Below the pieces are notes generated by a model. That model did not search any database and was not told the DNA's origin. It was given only the letters and a program-made list of their open reading frames with translations. From NCBI GenBank assembly GCA_031273455.1, contig JAISRZ010000043.1, forward strand, positions 1-41,964: a stretch of 41,964 nucleotides of DNA, in the 5' to 3' direction. Origin of the DNA: Deltaproteobacteria bacterium. Its GTDB lineage: Bacteria; Desulfobacterota; Desulfarculia; Adiutricales; Adiutricaceae. Made by a program: the position numbers and the translations under genes. Shown here piece by piece: positions 1 to 9,900 of this stretch. Position 1 is the first letter of the stretch. The number at the start of each line of letters is the position of its first letter.

Positions 1-2066
1 TCTTCCGCATAGCCGCCGTAAACGTTAGAGGCGTTACTCGACTCGATCCAAGCTAAGCTATCTAAAACCGGGCCGTCCTCCGCATAGCCACCATAAATAT
101 TCCCGGTGACGTTACTGTCAGCGACCGTGGCCTTCCCGTTCGTCACCGGGCCGTCTTCCGCATAGCCGCCCGAGACATTCCCACGTATATCGCTCTCTAT
201 AACCCCCACTTGACCGTTTATCACTGGGCCACTCGCCGAATAACCGCCTCCAACGTTTAAAGCCTCACTAGCTATAATTATAGCCGAACTATCGGCGACC
301 GGGCCTTCTTCCGTATAGCCGCCATAAACATTCCCGGTGACGTTACTGTCAGTGACCGTGGTCGCGCCCTTGGCGATAGAGCCATTGGCGGAGTAACCGC
401 CGTAAACGGTCCCGCTGACGTTACTAGCGACAACCTTTGAGGAGCTATTATTAACCGCGCCTTTAAGCGAAACGTAGCCGCCGGAGACATTAGTGACGGA
501 GCTGGCGATGACCTCGGCGAGACTATTGGCGACCGAGCCCTTGGTGGAATAACCGCCTATAACGCCTTTCCCCGATATTTTACTATCGCTAACCACAATC
601 TTATTGTTATTGACATCGCCGTTTAAGGAACTGTAACCGCCCACCGCGCCGCCAGTTACGCTATTAACCACCGTGACGTTCCGCAAGTAAGCGGCGTTGC
701 TCACCACCGTCCCATTGGTGGAATAACCGCCCGCGACCATACCCGCTGAGCCAGACAAAGTGGAGTTAACCACGACCACCGAGTTATTGGTAACGTCCCC
801 TTCTTGGCTGACCCCTCCCATGATAGTCGAAGCCAAGGAATCCTCTACGCGGACCTGGTTATGAATAGCGTCACCCAGGTAGGTTTGGCCGCCAGTGATG
901 CCAGTGGCGTTAACCGTGGCGACGTTAACTAGGTTTTCCGCCACGTTTCCATCAGTTTTCGTCTCGCCGCCAAAAATTTGCCTAACTTGTAAAAGGTTAG
1001 CCATTCGCTTGATAATCACTTGGTTGCCCGTGGCCGACCAGGTTTGACTTAACCCCCCATAAATATTGGTGTTGGATCGGCTAGTTTGAACCGCGGCGGT
1101 AACGTTATCTAGGTGGACCGTATTGTAATCCGCTGGGCCATAAAAGGCCTCGCCACCGATAATATTATGATTAACCGCCCCCCCATGGATAATGACCTGG
1201 TTATTGGTCACATTGGTGAGAACGGCTGTCGGCGCGAGGTGGTTATAACCGCCATAGATATTACCGCCAATCGAGCCATTATAGAGAAAAACAGCGTTAT
1301 TATTGACTAACCCGTTACTATTCGCCAAATCCCCGCCAATCGCGTCACCTTGGACAGAGCCGTTAAGAATGGTCACAACGTTGTTTTCCACCCGACCGGA
1401 GTCTAGGGACTGGCCGCCGTAGACACTACCGACTTTCACCCCAAGACCATTAATAACCACCTGGTTAGAGAGGACTTGGCCATTATAGCGAGTGGCCCCG
1501 CCCACCACTTTCGCTGAGACATTGCCGTTGAAGATCGTGACCAGGTTGTTTTTGGCGGTTCCGTTCATGACGTACCCACCGAACACGTTACCGGAGTTGG
1601 AAAGGCTTCCTAAATTTTGAAAAATTCCCCCAATCGCGTCGATTACCACCCGGTTATCAGTGGCGTTATAGGTTCCGCTAGCCACGCCGCCTAAGACAGT
1701 CCCGTTAATAAAGCCTGATCCGTTGACCATCAAGCTGTTATTGACGGAATTGGCCGTTAAAGAGGCCCCCCCGATGACCCCGTGGAAAGCGGGGCTCACC
1801 GTTCCATAGACCACAACCTCATTGTTTTCCGGAATAAGCCCACTCGCGCCACCCGGAAGGATAACGTTACCCCCTAATTCAGGAACGGAGAGGTTATCCT
1901 GAGAGTCATCCGCGGGCTGACCGTTAATGGTGACATTGGTTATTGGATTGGCCCTAGCCCCCAAGCTAAAGCCGAAAACGAGGACCGCGCTTAGCGCCAA
2001 AACCCAACTGGCTTTGACCGCCAAGATTAAGCCTATCTTTGGCCGCCAGCTAACCAACCCGCCCAT
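1..2066 (-). CDS. Autotransporter adhesin-like protein, copy 1 (3' part outside window)
   Basis: This reading frame opens at an ATG at 2064-2066 and was followed in the same frame at both ends; it is cut by the left window edge, so the C-terminal barrel is not seen. About 688 codons are present. The start (MGGLVSWRPK...) matches those of the two downstream-numbered paralogues and is followed by a hydrophobic stretch ending at ALGARA-like small residues before NPITN, a probable Sec signal with a long n-region. A purine-rich AGGGAGAGG lies just upstream of the ATG. The passenger is Asn/Ser/Gly-rich and carries repeated units ending in V-x-GGY, for example the VYGGYAE at the window edge. Repeats of this type usually form a beta-helix exposed at the cell surface. 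Function is inferred from the complete paralogues at 2639-6310 and 6975-10352; ligand and role are unknown. Confidence 0.85.
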   Translation of the reverse strand, partial: MGGLVSWRPKIGLILAVKASWVLALSAVLVFGFSLGARANPITNVTINGQPADDSQDNLSVPELGGNVILPGGASGLIPENNEVVVYGTVSPAFHGVIGGASLTANSVNNSLMVNGSGFINGTVLGGVASGTYNATDNRVVIDAIGGIFQNLGSLSNSGNVFGGYVMNGTAKNNLVTIFNGNVSAKVVGGATRYNGQVLSNQVVINGLGVKVGSVYGGQSLDSGRVENNVVTILNGSVQGDAIGGDLANSNGLVNNNAVFLYNGSIGGNIYGGYNHLAPTAVLTNVTNNQVIIHGGAVNHNIIGGEAFYGPADYNTVHLDNVTAAVQTSRSNTNIYGGLSQTWSATGNQVIIKRMANLLQVRQIFGGETKTDGNVAENLVNVATVNATGITGGQTYLGDAIHNQVRVEDSLASTIMGGVSQEGDVTNNSVVVVNSTLSGSAGMVAGGYSTNGTVVSNAAYLRNVTVVNSVTGGAVGGYSSLNGDVNNNKIVVSDSKISGKGVIGGYSTKGSVANSLAEVIASSVTNVSGGYVSLKGAVNNSSSKVVASNVSGTVYGGYSANGSIAKGATTVTDSNVTGNVYGGYTEEGPVADSSAIIIASEALNVGGGYSASGPVINGQVGVIESDIRGNVSGGYAEDGPVTNGKATVADSNVTGNIYGGYAEDGPVLDSLAWIESSNASNVYGGYAE

Positions 2067-2230
2067 GATGCCTCTCCCTTAAAAACTTATCTAAATTCTT
2101 CGACCTTTTGGCCTAGAAAATTAATATTTAATATTAATTTAGACTTAAAACAATATTTTAACAATTAAAAACACACACTCTAAATAATATAGCGAAAATA
2201 GAACTTAAGCTTTTCTTGGCCCTCGGAATT

Positions 2231-2252
2231 GTAAAGTTAATTTTTTGATAAA
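2231..2252 (-). promoter_or_regulatory. Conserved element upstream of autotransporter copy 1
   Basis: A 22-base AT-rich sequence beginning GTAAAGTTAATT (plus strand) and ending TTTGATAAA recurs at 6504-6525 with one difference. Both copies lie 165-195 bases upstream of an autotransporter start, in otherwise diverged spacers. It may be a regulator site or promoter part; no clear -35/-10 pair was identified. Confidence 0.4.
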
Positions 2253-2532
2253 TTATCTTGAATCTTCACTTAATTAGTCCTTTTATTGTATTTTACAGTT
2301 TCTAAGAAAAATTTCAAGCGCGACCAGCCGGAAGCGCCCTAACGCGTCAACCTAACGCTTTAGCCTTTTTAGGACGGTTCCCCAAACTTTGGGCTCCCCG
2401 GCTCGCTTAACCAGCGCCCCTAGGGTTTGACGCTGGTCGAAAAGATTTTTTTAACCAGCCTTAACCGGGCTCTTTATTAGGAATCCTTCCGCCAAAAAAG
2501 CCCTAGCCTGAAGGTGAAAGGGGCCTAACCCA

Positions 2533-2567
2533 ACTAAAAAAGCCCCCTTGGCTAGGCCAAGAGGGCT
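2533..2567 (-). terminator. Rho-independent terminator of autotransporter copy 2
   Basis: Arms at 2541-2552 and 2556-2567 form a 12-base stem with one mismatch around a three-base loop. On the minus strand it is followed by a run of T residues (the A-run at 2536-2540 read in complement), the classic terminator shape, about 70 bases past the stop codon of copy 2. Confidence 0.75.
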
Positions 2568-2608
2568 AAAAAGGGTTAGGGGCATAATTTCCCCTTATTT
2601 GGCTTATG

Positions 2609-2630
2609 GGGCGGGCGTAACCGCCCGCCC
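2609..2630 (-). repeat. GC-only hairpin just after autotransporter copy 2
   Basis: Arms 2609-2617 and 2622-2630 form a perfect nine-base all-GC stem with a four-base loop, starting eight bases after the stop codon. A similar CGGGCGG-type hairpin follows copy 3 at 6937-6968. There is no T-run, so it may protect the mRNA 3' end or assist termination. Confidence 0.6.
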
Positions 2631-2638
2631 ATTAAGGA

Positions 2639-5600
2639 TTAGAACTCATACTTAATCTGCAGGGAGCCAGCGAGGCCTTGACGCTTGCCAAAGTAGCCTT
2701 GGACCCCAAAGTCCAGATTAACGGGGAAGGTGTCCTGGCTTAAAAGAGAGAGGCCCAACTCAGCTAGGCCAGAAGAGCCTTTCAGGTCCGCGTTGGGTAA
2801 GCTTAAACCCCGAACGTGGCCATCGGTTTCCCCATCAAACTCGTAAATATACGCCCCGCCAAAGTAAGGCTTAATGAAGTCATCAACGTTGTAGCTAAAC
2901 CTGGCCCCGGTCTTCACCCGGGAAGACTCGGCGTCGTCTAAAGTGAACTTCTGGCCCAAAAGCCGCTCATCCGAGCCTTCCTGGCGGTTCCAGAGGTACT
3001 TCACGTAAACGTCTAGATTAGCCTCTTCCGTGACTTGAAAGTCAAAGCCCGTGCCCAAGTGAGCCCCCACGTAGGTTCCAGAGGCGTCGAAACGTAGCCT
3101 TCGACCGTTAAACCGGGTCTTAGTCTCAAAATCCGCCTTGGCCTCGCCGATCCGCCCGGAAGCCTCCACGTAATAGGTTCCGAGGTTGGTATCCAGGTCA
3201 AAACGACCCAATAAACCAGCCCCCACGTAGGAGACATCGCCTTCGGCCTCCACGGACCCGTTTTTCCGGCCAGTGTGGGAGTCATAGGAGCCAAAGCCAA
3301 ACTCCCCGAAAAGACCCAACGTCAAACGATTCTGGTCAAAGTAATTGCCTAAGGAGACGCCGATTAAAGCGTTGATCCCCGAAAGATCCACGTGGGAGCC
3401 AGTCTCATAACGGCTCTTGCCGCCGCTAATCCCGGCGAAGATCCCAATACCGCCTTCTGAGGCCGACTTGGCTTTAGCTAAAGAAAGACCTTGGTCCACC
3501 AGATAGTCTTGGCCTTGGGTCACAAAAGCTAGCCGGGCCGCCGAGGTTTCGGTGACTGTCTTGGCCCGGTCCTTAACCCTAGAGGAAGAGGCCACCGTGG
3601 CGGTAAGTTTATTGTTGGCCGAATCCAAATGGACGTCATAGTCGTTCTCAAAGAAAAAGCCGATATCGCCTTCCACGGTGGCGTCAGCGAAGGTTCCAGT
3701 GAGCGCGGTGGCGTTAATGAGGATGATCTCGTCGCCAATGGCCAGATCCGGGGTACCGGTTAAGTCATCGACTTGTATCCATTGAATGGAGGCGTTCGAG
3801 CCCAAATCAACGTTCGTGGCTTGTAAAGCCACAAAACCATCTTTAACCGAGGAAGGCAGATAAAAGTTGTAATACTGAAAATTTTCCACTTGAGCGATGG
3901 TGGAAACCTCGTGATTGTAATTCCAAAGAACCAAAGTGTTGTTGGCGTAGGCGTCAGCTCCACTAGCCACAACCTGACCACCGGCCAGGAGGTTAGAAAC
4001 GTTGGCGTTCTCAATTAAAACCACATAGTTGTTATTGGCGTTCCCAGCGCCGCTATAGCCGCCAATAACGTTAGTGACGTTACTGGATTCCACGAAAACA
4101 TTGTTGAAACTAGCGTCGCCATTGGCCGCGCTATAACCGCCGGTGACGTTAGTGGCCTTACTGGACACAACATCAACGCTGTTATTACCAGCCGAGCCAT
4201 TTAAAGTGTAGCCACCATAGACATCTTGGCTGACATTGCTAAAACTCACCAAAGCGTAGCTATCAGTGACCGAGCCATCTGAAGTGTAGCCTCCATAAAC
4301 ATCGAGGCTGACCTCGCTTTTACTCACCAAAGCCGAGCTTTTAGTGACCGCCCCAAGACGCGAATAACCACCCGAGACATTGCCGGTGATATTACTCTCC
4401 AGAACATCAACGAACCCGCTAGAGACCGAGCCATTTTCCGAATAGCCGCCACCAACGCTGGAGGAGTTAGACGACATGACCAAAGCCGAGCTCTCGGAAA
4501 CCGAGCCATTGCGCGAATATCCACCATAAATCACGTGGCTGACATTACTACCGCTGACTGTGGTGGAGCTATTGGAAACAGTGCCATTTATTGTATAACC
4601 GCCATAAACGTCATTGGTGATATTACTGTCAACTACCTTAGAGGAGCTATTATAAACTGAGCCCCTGGCGTTCCCAAAAGGGTCCCCAACGTAGCCCCCG
4701 GCGACATTAAAGATGACGCTCGAACTAACCTCAGCGTAGCTATTGGAAACAGTGCCATTCATGGTAAAACCGCCAACGAGACCTATAGCTGTCGGCCCCC
4801 CAGAAAGACTGACATTGACCGCCTGGATCTTGTTGTTATTAACATCGCCGTTAATGGAACCGCCACCGCCAGCCGCGGCCAGCGTACCAACTGAGCCATT
4901 GATCGAAACGTTTTCCAAGTAAGCGGTGTTGTTTTCCACCGTTCCATTATAGGAAAAACCGCCCGCGATAACGCCCATTCCCGCGGCGTTAGGCGCGGAC
5001 ACATTAGCGTTGACCACGTAAACCGAGTTATTGGAAACGTTCCCTTCTTGGCTTAAGCCACCAGCGATAATCTCGGCCAACGAATCCCGGACAAAAACCT
5101 GGTTCTTTTTTACCTCCCCACCCACTGAAAAGCCACCCGTAATATTGCTGGCGTTAACCGTGGCCACGTTAATTAGGTTTTCCGAAACGTTTCCGCTCAC
5201 TAAAGATACGCCGCCAAAAATATTATTGACTTGTAAAAGGTTAGCCCCGCTGGCGATAGTCACGTTGTTGCCCGTAGCTGACCCAGCGCCGCTCCCGCCG
5301 CCAATAACATTGGTGTTGGTTCGGCTAGTCGTGACCGCGGTGGTGGCGTTATCGATGAAGACCGTATTATAGTCCACCCGGCCAGTAACGCTTTGGCCAC
5401 CAGTAATATTGCCTTTAACTTCCCCCCCATGAATAATGACCGTGTTGTTGGTCACATTAGTGGGGATAAGCGATGAGGCATTGCTGTTAAGTCCACCGTA
5501 AATTTGCCCAACCACGCCGTTATAGAGAGTAATCGTGTTATTAACGACCGACCCGTTACCATTAACCACATGCCCGCCAGCCGCTATACCGCTAACCGAG

Positions 5601-6310
5601 CCGTTATAAATAATCACGGTGTTGTTTTCCACCCGACCGGAGTTGACGCCCAAACCGCCGTACACCCTTGAGACATTCACCCCAACGCCGTTTAGGATCA
5701 CCCGGTTGGCAAGGACTTCGCCATTGGTGGAGTTAGAGGCGCCACCCGCCACCGCGCTAGAGACATTGCCGTTTAATATAGTGACTGAGTTGTTTTCCGC
5801 GGTGCCGTTAATGACGTACCCGCCAAACACGTTGCCGGACACCGGGCTGGCCGGGTTATAGAAAATTCCCCCAGTCGTGTTGATTACCACCCGGTTATCG
5901 GTGGCGTTAAAGGATGAGTTAGCCACGCCGCCATAGACCGACCCGTTTATAAAGCCAGATTCGTTCACCACCACGCTGTTATTGTCCGAATTAGCCGAAA
6001 AATTAGCCCCACCCACTATGGCGACGAAGGCGGGGTCGACCGTGCCATTGACCCAAACATTATTGTTATTGGGGATGGGGCCAGAGCTCGGATCGCCCGG
6101 AATTATAGAGTTGCCCCCTAACTCAAGAACGGAGAGGTTATCTATAGAGTCATTCCCGGGTTGGCCATTAACGCTGACATTGTCTATTGGATTAGCCAAG
6201 GCCCCCCAGCTTAAGCCGAAAACGAGGACCGCGCTTATCGCTAGAACCCAAATAGCTTGGCCCAAAAAGTTAAACCCTGAATTTAGCCGCCAGCCAACCA
6301 GTCCGCCCAT
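2639..6310 (-). CDS. Autotransporter adhesin-like protein, copy 2 (complete)
   Basis: This 1223-residue protein has a signal-like N-terminus with a hydrophobic core at about residues 17-38 ending in ALA before NPIDN. A long passenger of Asn/Ser/Gly-rich repeats covers residues 40 to about 900, and a C-terminal autotransporter barrel of about 280 residues ends in the sequence IKYEF. A terminal aromatic residue is the usual signal for the outer-membrane barrel assembly machinery. In the second half of the passenger a unit of about 22-27 residues recurs, with a core of V-x-GGY-S-x-NGSV and an SNVS-like turn, as expected of a beta-helix. The start is supported by AAGGAG seven or so bases upstream. 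No cysteine was noticed in the chain. More than 50 N-X-S/T sequons lie in the passenger. Its partner and ligand are unknown. It is one of three tandem paralogues and has its own terminator. Confidence 0.9.
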   Translation of the reverse strand: MGGLVGWRLNSGFNFLGQAIWVLAISAVLVFGLSWGALANPIDNVSVNGQPGNDSIDNLSVLELGGNSIIPGDPSSGPIPNNNNVWVNGTVDPAFVAIVGGANFSANSDNNSVVVNESGFINGSVYGGVANSSFNATDNRVVINTTGGIFYNPASPVSGNVFGGYVINGTAENNSVTILNGNVSSAVAGGASNSTNGEVLANRVILNGVGVNVSRVYGGLGVNSGRVENNTVIIYNGSVSGIAAGGHVVNGNGSVVNNTITLYNGVVGQIYGGLNSNASSLIPTNVTNNTVIIHGGEVKGNITGGQSVTGRVDYNTVFIDNATTAVTTSRTNTNVIGGGSGAGSATGNNVTIASGANLLQVNNIFGGVSLVSGNVSENLINVATVNASNITGGFSVGGEVKKNQVFVRDSLAEIIAGGLSQEGNVSNNSVYVVNANVSAPNAAGMGVIAGGFSYNGTVENNTAYLENVSINGSVGTLAAAGGGGSINGDVNNNKIQAVNVSLSGGPTAIGLVGGFTMNGTVSNSYAEVSSSVIFNVAGGYVGDPFGNARGSVYNSSSKVVDSNITNDVYGGYTINGTVSNSSTTVSGSNVSHVIYGGYSRNGSVSESSALVMSSNSSSVGGGYSENGSVSSGFVDVLESNITGNVSGGYSRLGAVTKSSALVSKSEVSLDVYGGYTSDGSVTDSYALVSFSNVSQDVYGGYTLNGSAGNNSVDVVSSKATNVTGGYSAANGDASFNNVFVESSNVTNVIGGYSGAGNANNNYVVLIENANVSNLLAGGQVVASGADAYANNTLVLWNYNHEVSTIAQVENFQYYNFYLPSSVKDGFVALQATNVDLGSNASIQWIQVDDLTGTPDLAIGDEIILINATALTGTFADATVEGDIGFFFENDYDVHLDSANNKLTATVASSSRVKDRAKTVTETSAARLAFVTQGQDYLVDQGLSLAKAKSASEGGIGIFAGISGGKSRYETGSHVDLSGINALIGVSLGNYFDQNRLTLGLFGEFGFGSYDSHTGRKNGSVEAEGDVSYVGAGLLGRFDLDTNLGTYYVEASGRIGEAKADFETKTRFNGRRLRFDASGTYVGAHLGTGFDFQVTEEANLDVYVKYLWNRQEGSDERLLGQKFTLDDAESSRVKTGARFSYNVDDFIKPYFGGAYIYEFDGETDGHVRGLSLPNADLKGSSGLAELGLSLLSQDTFPVNLDFGVQGYFGKRQGLAGSLQIKYEF

Positions 6311-6503
6311 AAATGTTCTCCTTCAAAAATCCCGCCAAAACTTCCCGCAAAACTTCGAACCTACTGTCCAGGTTAAAATTGAACGCTAACATCAGCTTAT
6401 TAAACTAATTTTTATGTTAAAAAACTAAATTAAATAATTAACAATCTAAATATTCAATAAAAAACTAAATTAAAACATTAGTTTTTCCTCCGCGCGTGGA
6501 TCC

Positions 6504-6525
6504 GTAAAGTTAATTATTTGATAAA
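6504..6525 (-). promoter_or_regulatory. Conserved element upstream of autotransporter copy 2
   Basis: Second occurrence of the 22-base element of 2231-2252, differing at one base. It lies about 194 bases upstream of the start codon of copy 2. A clear third copy before the gene at 6975-10352 was not found; only loosely similar AT-rich words are present there. Confidence 0.4.
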
Positions 6526-6936
6526 ACAGCCAAAATATTAGTTTAATAGGCTGAGGGAATGGCGAACAGTTACAAATATTTTATATTAAGGTAAATAGAT
6601 TTTTCACGCGAATAAACAAAAATAACAAATTTTGATCTAGCAAAAGTATATATCAAAATGAACAACTTCCAGCGAAATCCGGCTTAGTGAAAGTCAATAG
6701 ACGCCTTTATTGTGTTTTACTATTTCTAATTAAAAAAAACAAGAAGAAAAATAAGACTATCCTAGCGCCCGTCAACACTAGCGCCCGTCAACCCCCTTCA
6801 TGGCGACACCCCATAGGGGTAGCGGAACTCCAAAGGTGGACGCCTTAGCTTGGTCAAACGCGACTTTGGTGGGTTAAAGACGAAGGCTAGACGAGGGAGA
6901 GGCTTTTAGTTAAAAGCCCAGTGTCTAAGGGCGGGT

Positions 6937-6968
6937 CTTACGGCGGGCGGATTTCCGCCCGCCGTAAG
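6937..6968 (-). terminator. Strong hairpin after autotransporter copy 3
   Basis: Arms 6937-6950 and 6955-6968 form a perfect 14-base stem with a four-base ATTT loop, beginning six bases after the TAG stop at 6975-6977. The T-tract expected of an intrinsic terminator is missing on the minus strand, so termination or mRNA 3' protection are both possible. Confidence 0.6.
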
Positions 6969-6974
6969 GTTAGG

Positions 6975-9900
6975 CTAAAACTCGTATTTAATCTCCAGGG
7001 AACCGGAGAGTCCTTGGCGCTGGCCAAAGTAACCCTGGACCCCAAAATCGAGACTAATGGGCCAAGCGTCATGGCTTAAAAGAGAGAGGCCCAACTCAGC
7101 TAGGCCAGAAGAGCCTTTCAGGTCCGCGTTGGGTAAGCTTATACCTCGGACGTTACCATCGGCTTCGCCAGCGAACTCGTAAATATAAGCCCCGCCGAGG
7201 TAAGGCTTAATGAAGTCATTAACCAGGTAACTGAACCTAGCTCCAGTCTTCACCCGAGAAGACTTAGCGGCGTCTAAAGCGAACTTCTGGCCCAAAAGCC
7301 GCTCCTCCGAGCCTTCCTGGCGGTTCCAGAGGTACTTCACGTAAACGTCCAAATTGGCCTCTTTTGTGACTTGAAAGTCAAAGCCAGTGCCCAAGTGAGC
7401 CCCCACGTAGGTTCCAGAGGCGTCGAAACGCAACCTTCGACCGTTAAACCGGGTCTTGGCCTCATAATCCACCTTAGCCTCGCCGATCCGCCCGGAAGCC
7501 TCCACGTAATAGGTCCCGAGGTTGGTTTCTAGGTCAAAACGACCCAATAAACCAGCCCCCACGTAGGAGACATCGCCTTCAGCCTCCATGGACCCATATC
7601 TCGCGCCGGTGTCAGAGTCATAAGAGCCAAAGCCAAACTCGCCAAAAAGACCCAACGTTAAACGATTCTGATCAAAGTAATTACTCATTGAGACGCCGAT
7701 TAAAGCGTTGATCCCCGAAAGATCCACGTGGGAGCCAGTCTCATAACGGCTCTTGCCGCCGCTAAACCCAGCGAAGACCGCGAAACCGCCTTCCGCCCCC
7801 GCCCGAGTTTTAGCTAAGGATAGACCTTGGTCCACCAGATAGTCTTGGCCTTGGGTCACAAAAGCCAGCCGGGCGGCCGAGGTTTCAGCGACGCTCTTGA
7901 CCCGGTCCTTAAGCCGCGGGGAAGAGGCCACCGTGGCGGTGAGCCGTTTAGCGGTCGGATCTAAATGGACGTCATAATCGTTCTCGAAGAAAAAGCCGAT
8001 ATCGCCTTGGACGGTGGCGTCTGGGAAGTTTCCAGAGATCGCGGTGGCGTTAATGAGGATTATCGCGTCGCCAATGGCGAGATCCGGGGCGCCGTTTAAA
8101 TCATCGATATGGATCCATTGACTGGAGGCGTTCGTTCCTAAATCAACGTTCGTGGCTTGTAAGGCCACAAAACCATCTTTAACCGCGGAAGGTAGATAAA
8201 AGTTGTAATACTGGAAGTTTTCCACGAAGGCGATGGGGCCCCCTGAGGGGTCGTAATTCAACAGAACCAGAGTGTTGTTGGCGTAAGCGTTCGCGCCACT
8301 CACCCCAACCCGGCCACCGGCCAGGCGGGTGGAAACGTTGGCTTTACCGGCTAAAACCACATAGTTGTTATTGGCGTCACCCGCGAGGCTATAGCCGCCA
8401 AGGACCTCCGAGACATTACTGGATTCCACAAAAACCTTGTTGAAACTAGCCTCGCCATTGGCCGCGCTATAACCGCCAATGACGTTAGTGGCCTTACTGG
8501 ACACAATCTCAACATCGTTATAATTAGCCGAGCCATTTAAAGCGTAGCCGCCATAGACATCCAGGCTGACCTGGCTAAAACTCACCAAAGCGTGGCTATC
8601 AGTGACCGGGCCATCTTCCGAATAGCCGCCCGAGACGTTCCCGGTGATATTACTCTCTAGGACCGCGACAGTCCCGTTAGTGACTGAGCCTTTTTTTGAA
8701 TAACCGCCACCAACGCTGGCGGCCTTAGTCCCCATGATCAAAGCCGAGCTATCGGCGACCGAGCCATTACCCGAATAGCCACCATAAACAAAACGGGTGA
8801 CATTACTATCCATGACCGTGGCGGCGCCTTTGGCGACCGTCCCATTAGTTGAATAGCCGCCATAAACGTCATTGGAGACCTCACCGCCGACTACTCTAGC
8901 GGAGCTATTATAAACCGCGCCCTTGATCGAAGCGTACCCCCCGTAGACATTAGCGATGAGGCTCGAACTGACCTCGGCGAAGCCATTGGCGACCAGGCCA
9001 TTTTCGGTAAAACCGCCCACGACCTGGTTAGACACATTAACGTCGCTCACGGAAACCGAGTTAAGGGAAACGTTTCCATTTACGCCATAGCCACCATAGA
9101 TATTCTCGGCTAAAGAATATATAACGGTGACCTGGTTCTGAAAAACATCGCCATTTCCTGAATAGCCGCCAATTATGTCACTGGCGTTAACCGTGGCCAC
9201 TTTAACGGTGTTTTTCGTCACGGAACCGCTATTATAAGAATAGCCACCGTTAACGCTTTTGACTTGTAAAAGGTCAGCCATAGTCGCGATGGTCACCTTG
9301 TTGCCAATGGCTGACCCATAAGAGGTTTGGCCGCCATAAATATCAGTGTTGGCTCGGTCAGTCGTAACCGAAGCCGTGGCGTTATCTATCTGGACCGTAT
9401 TGTAATCCGCCCGACCAGAAGCGCTGAAGCCACCGGCTATCTCGCCTTTAACCTCCCCCCCATGGATAATGACCGCGTTATTGGTCACATTAGTGGGGTC
9501 TGAGAAGGAAAGAACGTTGTTAGAGCCACCGTAAATTTGACCATTAATCACGCCGTTATACAGAGTGACAGAGTTATTAACGATCGACCCCTTACCGCCC
9601 GCTATATGTCCGCCAGCCGCTGTACCGCTAACCGCGCCGTTATAAATGATCACGGCGTTGTTTTCCACCCGACCGGAGTCTAAGGATCGACCGCCGTACA
9701 CACTATCGACCTTCACCCCAACGCCATTAAGGATCGCCTGGTTAAAGCGGACCAGGCCGCTAGCGTTGGTGACGCCACCCGCCACCTCATGGGAGACTTC
9801 GCCATTTAAGATAACGACAGTGTTGTTTTCCGCGAGGCCGTTCTCCACGTAACCGCCAAACACGTGGCCGGTCGTCTGGCTCGGGTTGACCGCGTTAGCG

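Larger units (their letters stand above)
2067..2638. other. Intergenic region between autotransporter copies 1 and 2
   Basis: This spacer holds no plausible gene. The part next to copy 1 (about 2090-2310) is AT-rich and must hold the promoter of copy 1; it includes the conserved 22-base element at 2231-2252. The part next to copy 2 holds the hairpins and terminator of copy 2. Confidence 0.7.
6311..6974. other. Intergenic region between autotransporter copies 2 and 3
   Basis: No gene is seen. The part from 6390 to about 6750 is AT-rich and contains the conserved 22-base element at 6504-6525; it should hold the promoter of copy 2. A tandem pair of 15-16 base units (TAGCGCCCGTCAAC) lies at about 6763-6792, and GGCTTTTA/TAAAAGCC at 6901-6918 is a perfect inverted repeat. 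Confidence 0.65.

Noticed and set aside
1113..1310. Plus-strand 65-codon frame inside autotransporter copy 1
   Set aside because: It is antisense to a repeat-rich coding region whose minus-strand frame is clearly the real one.
1..6310. A CRISPR-like array suggested by the regular repeats
   Set aside because: The repeats are in-frame protein repeats (GGY units) in coding sequence, not identical direct repeats with unique spacers.
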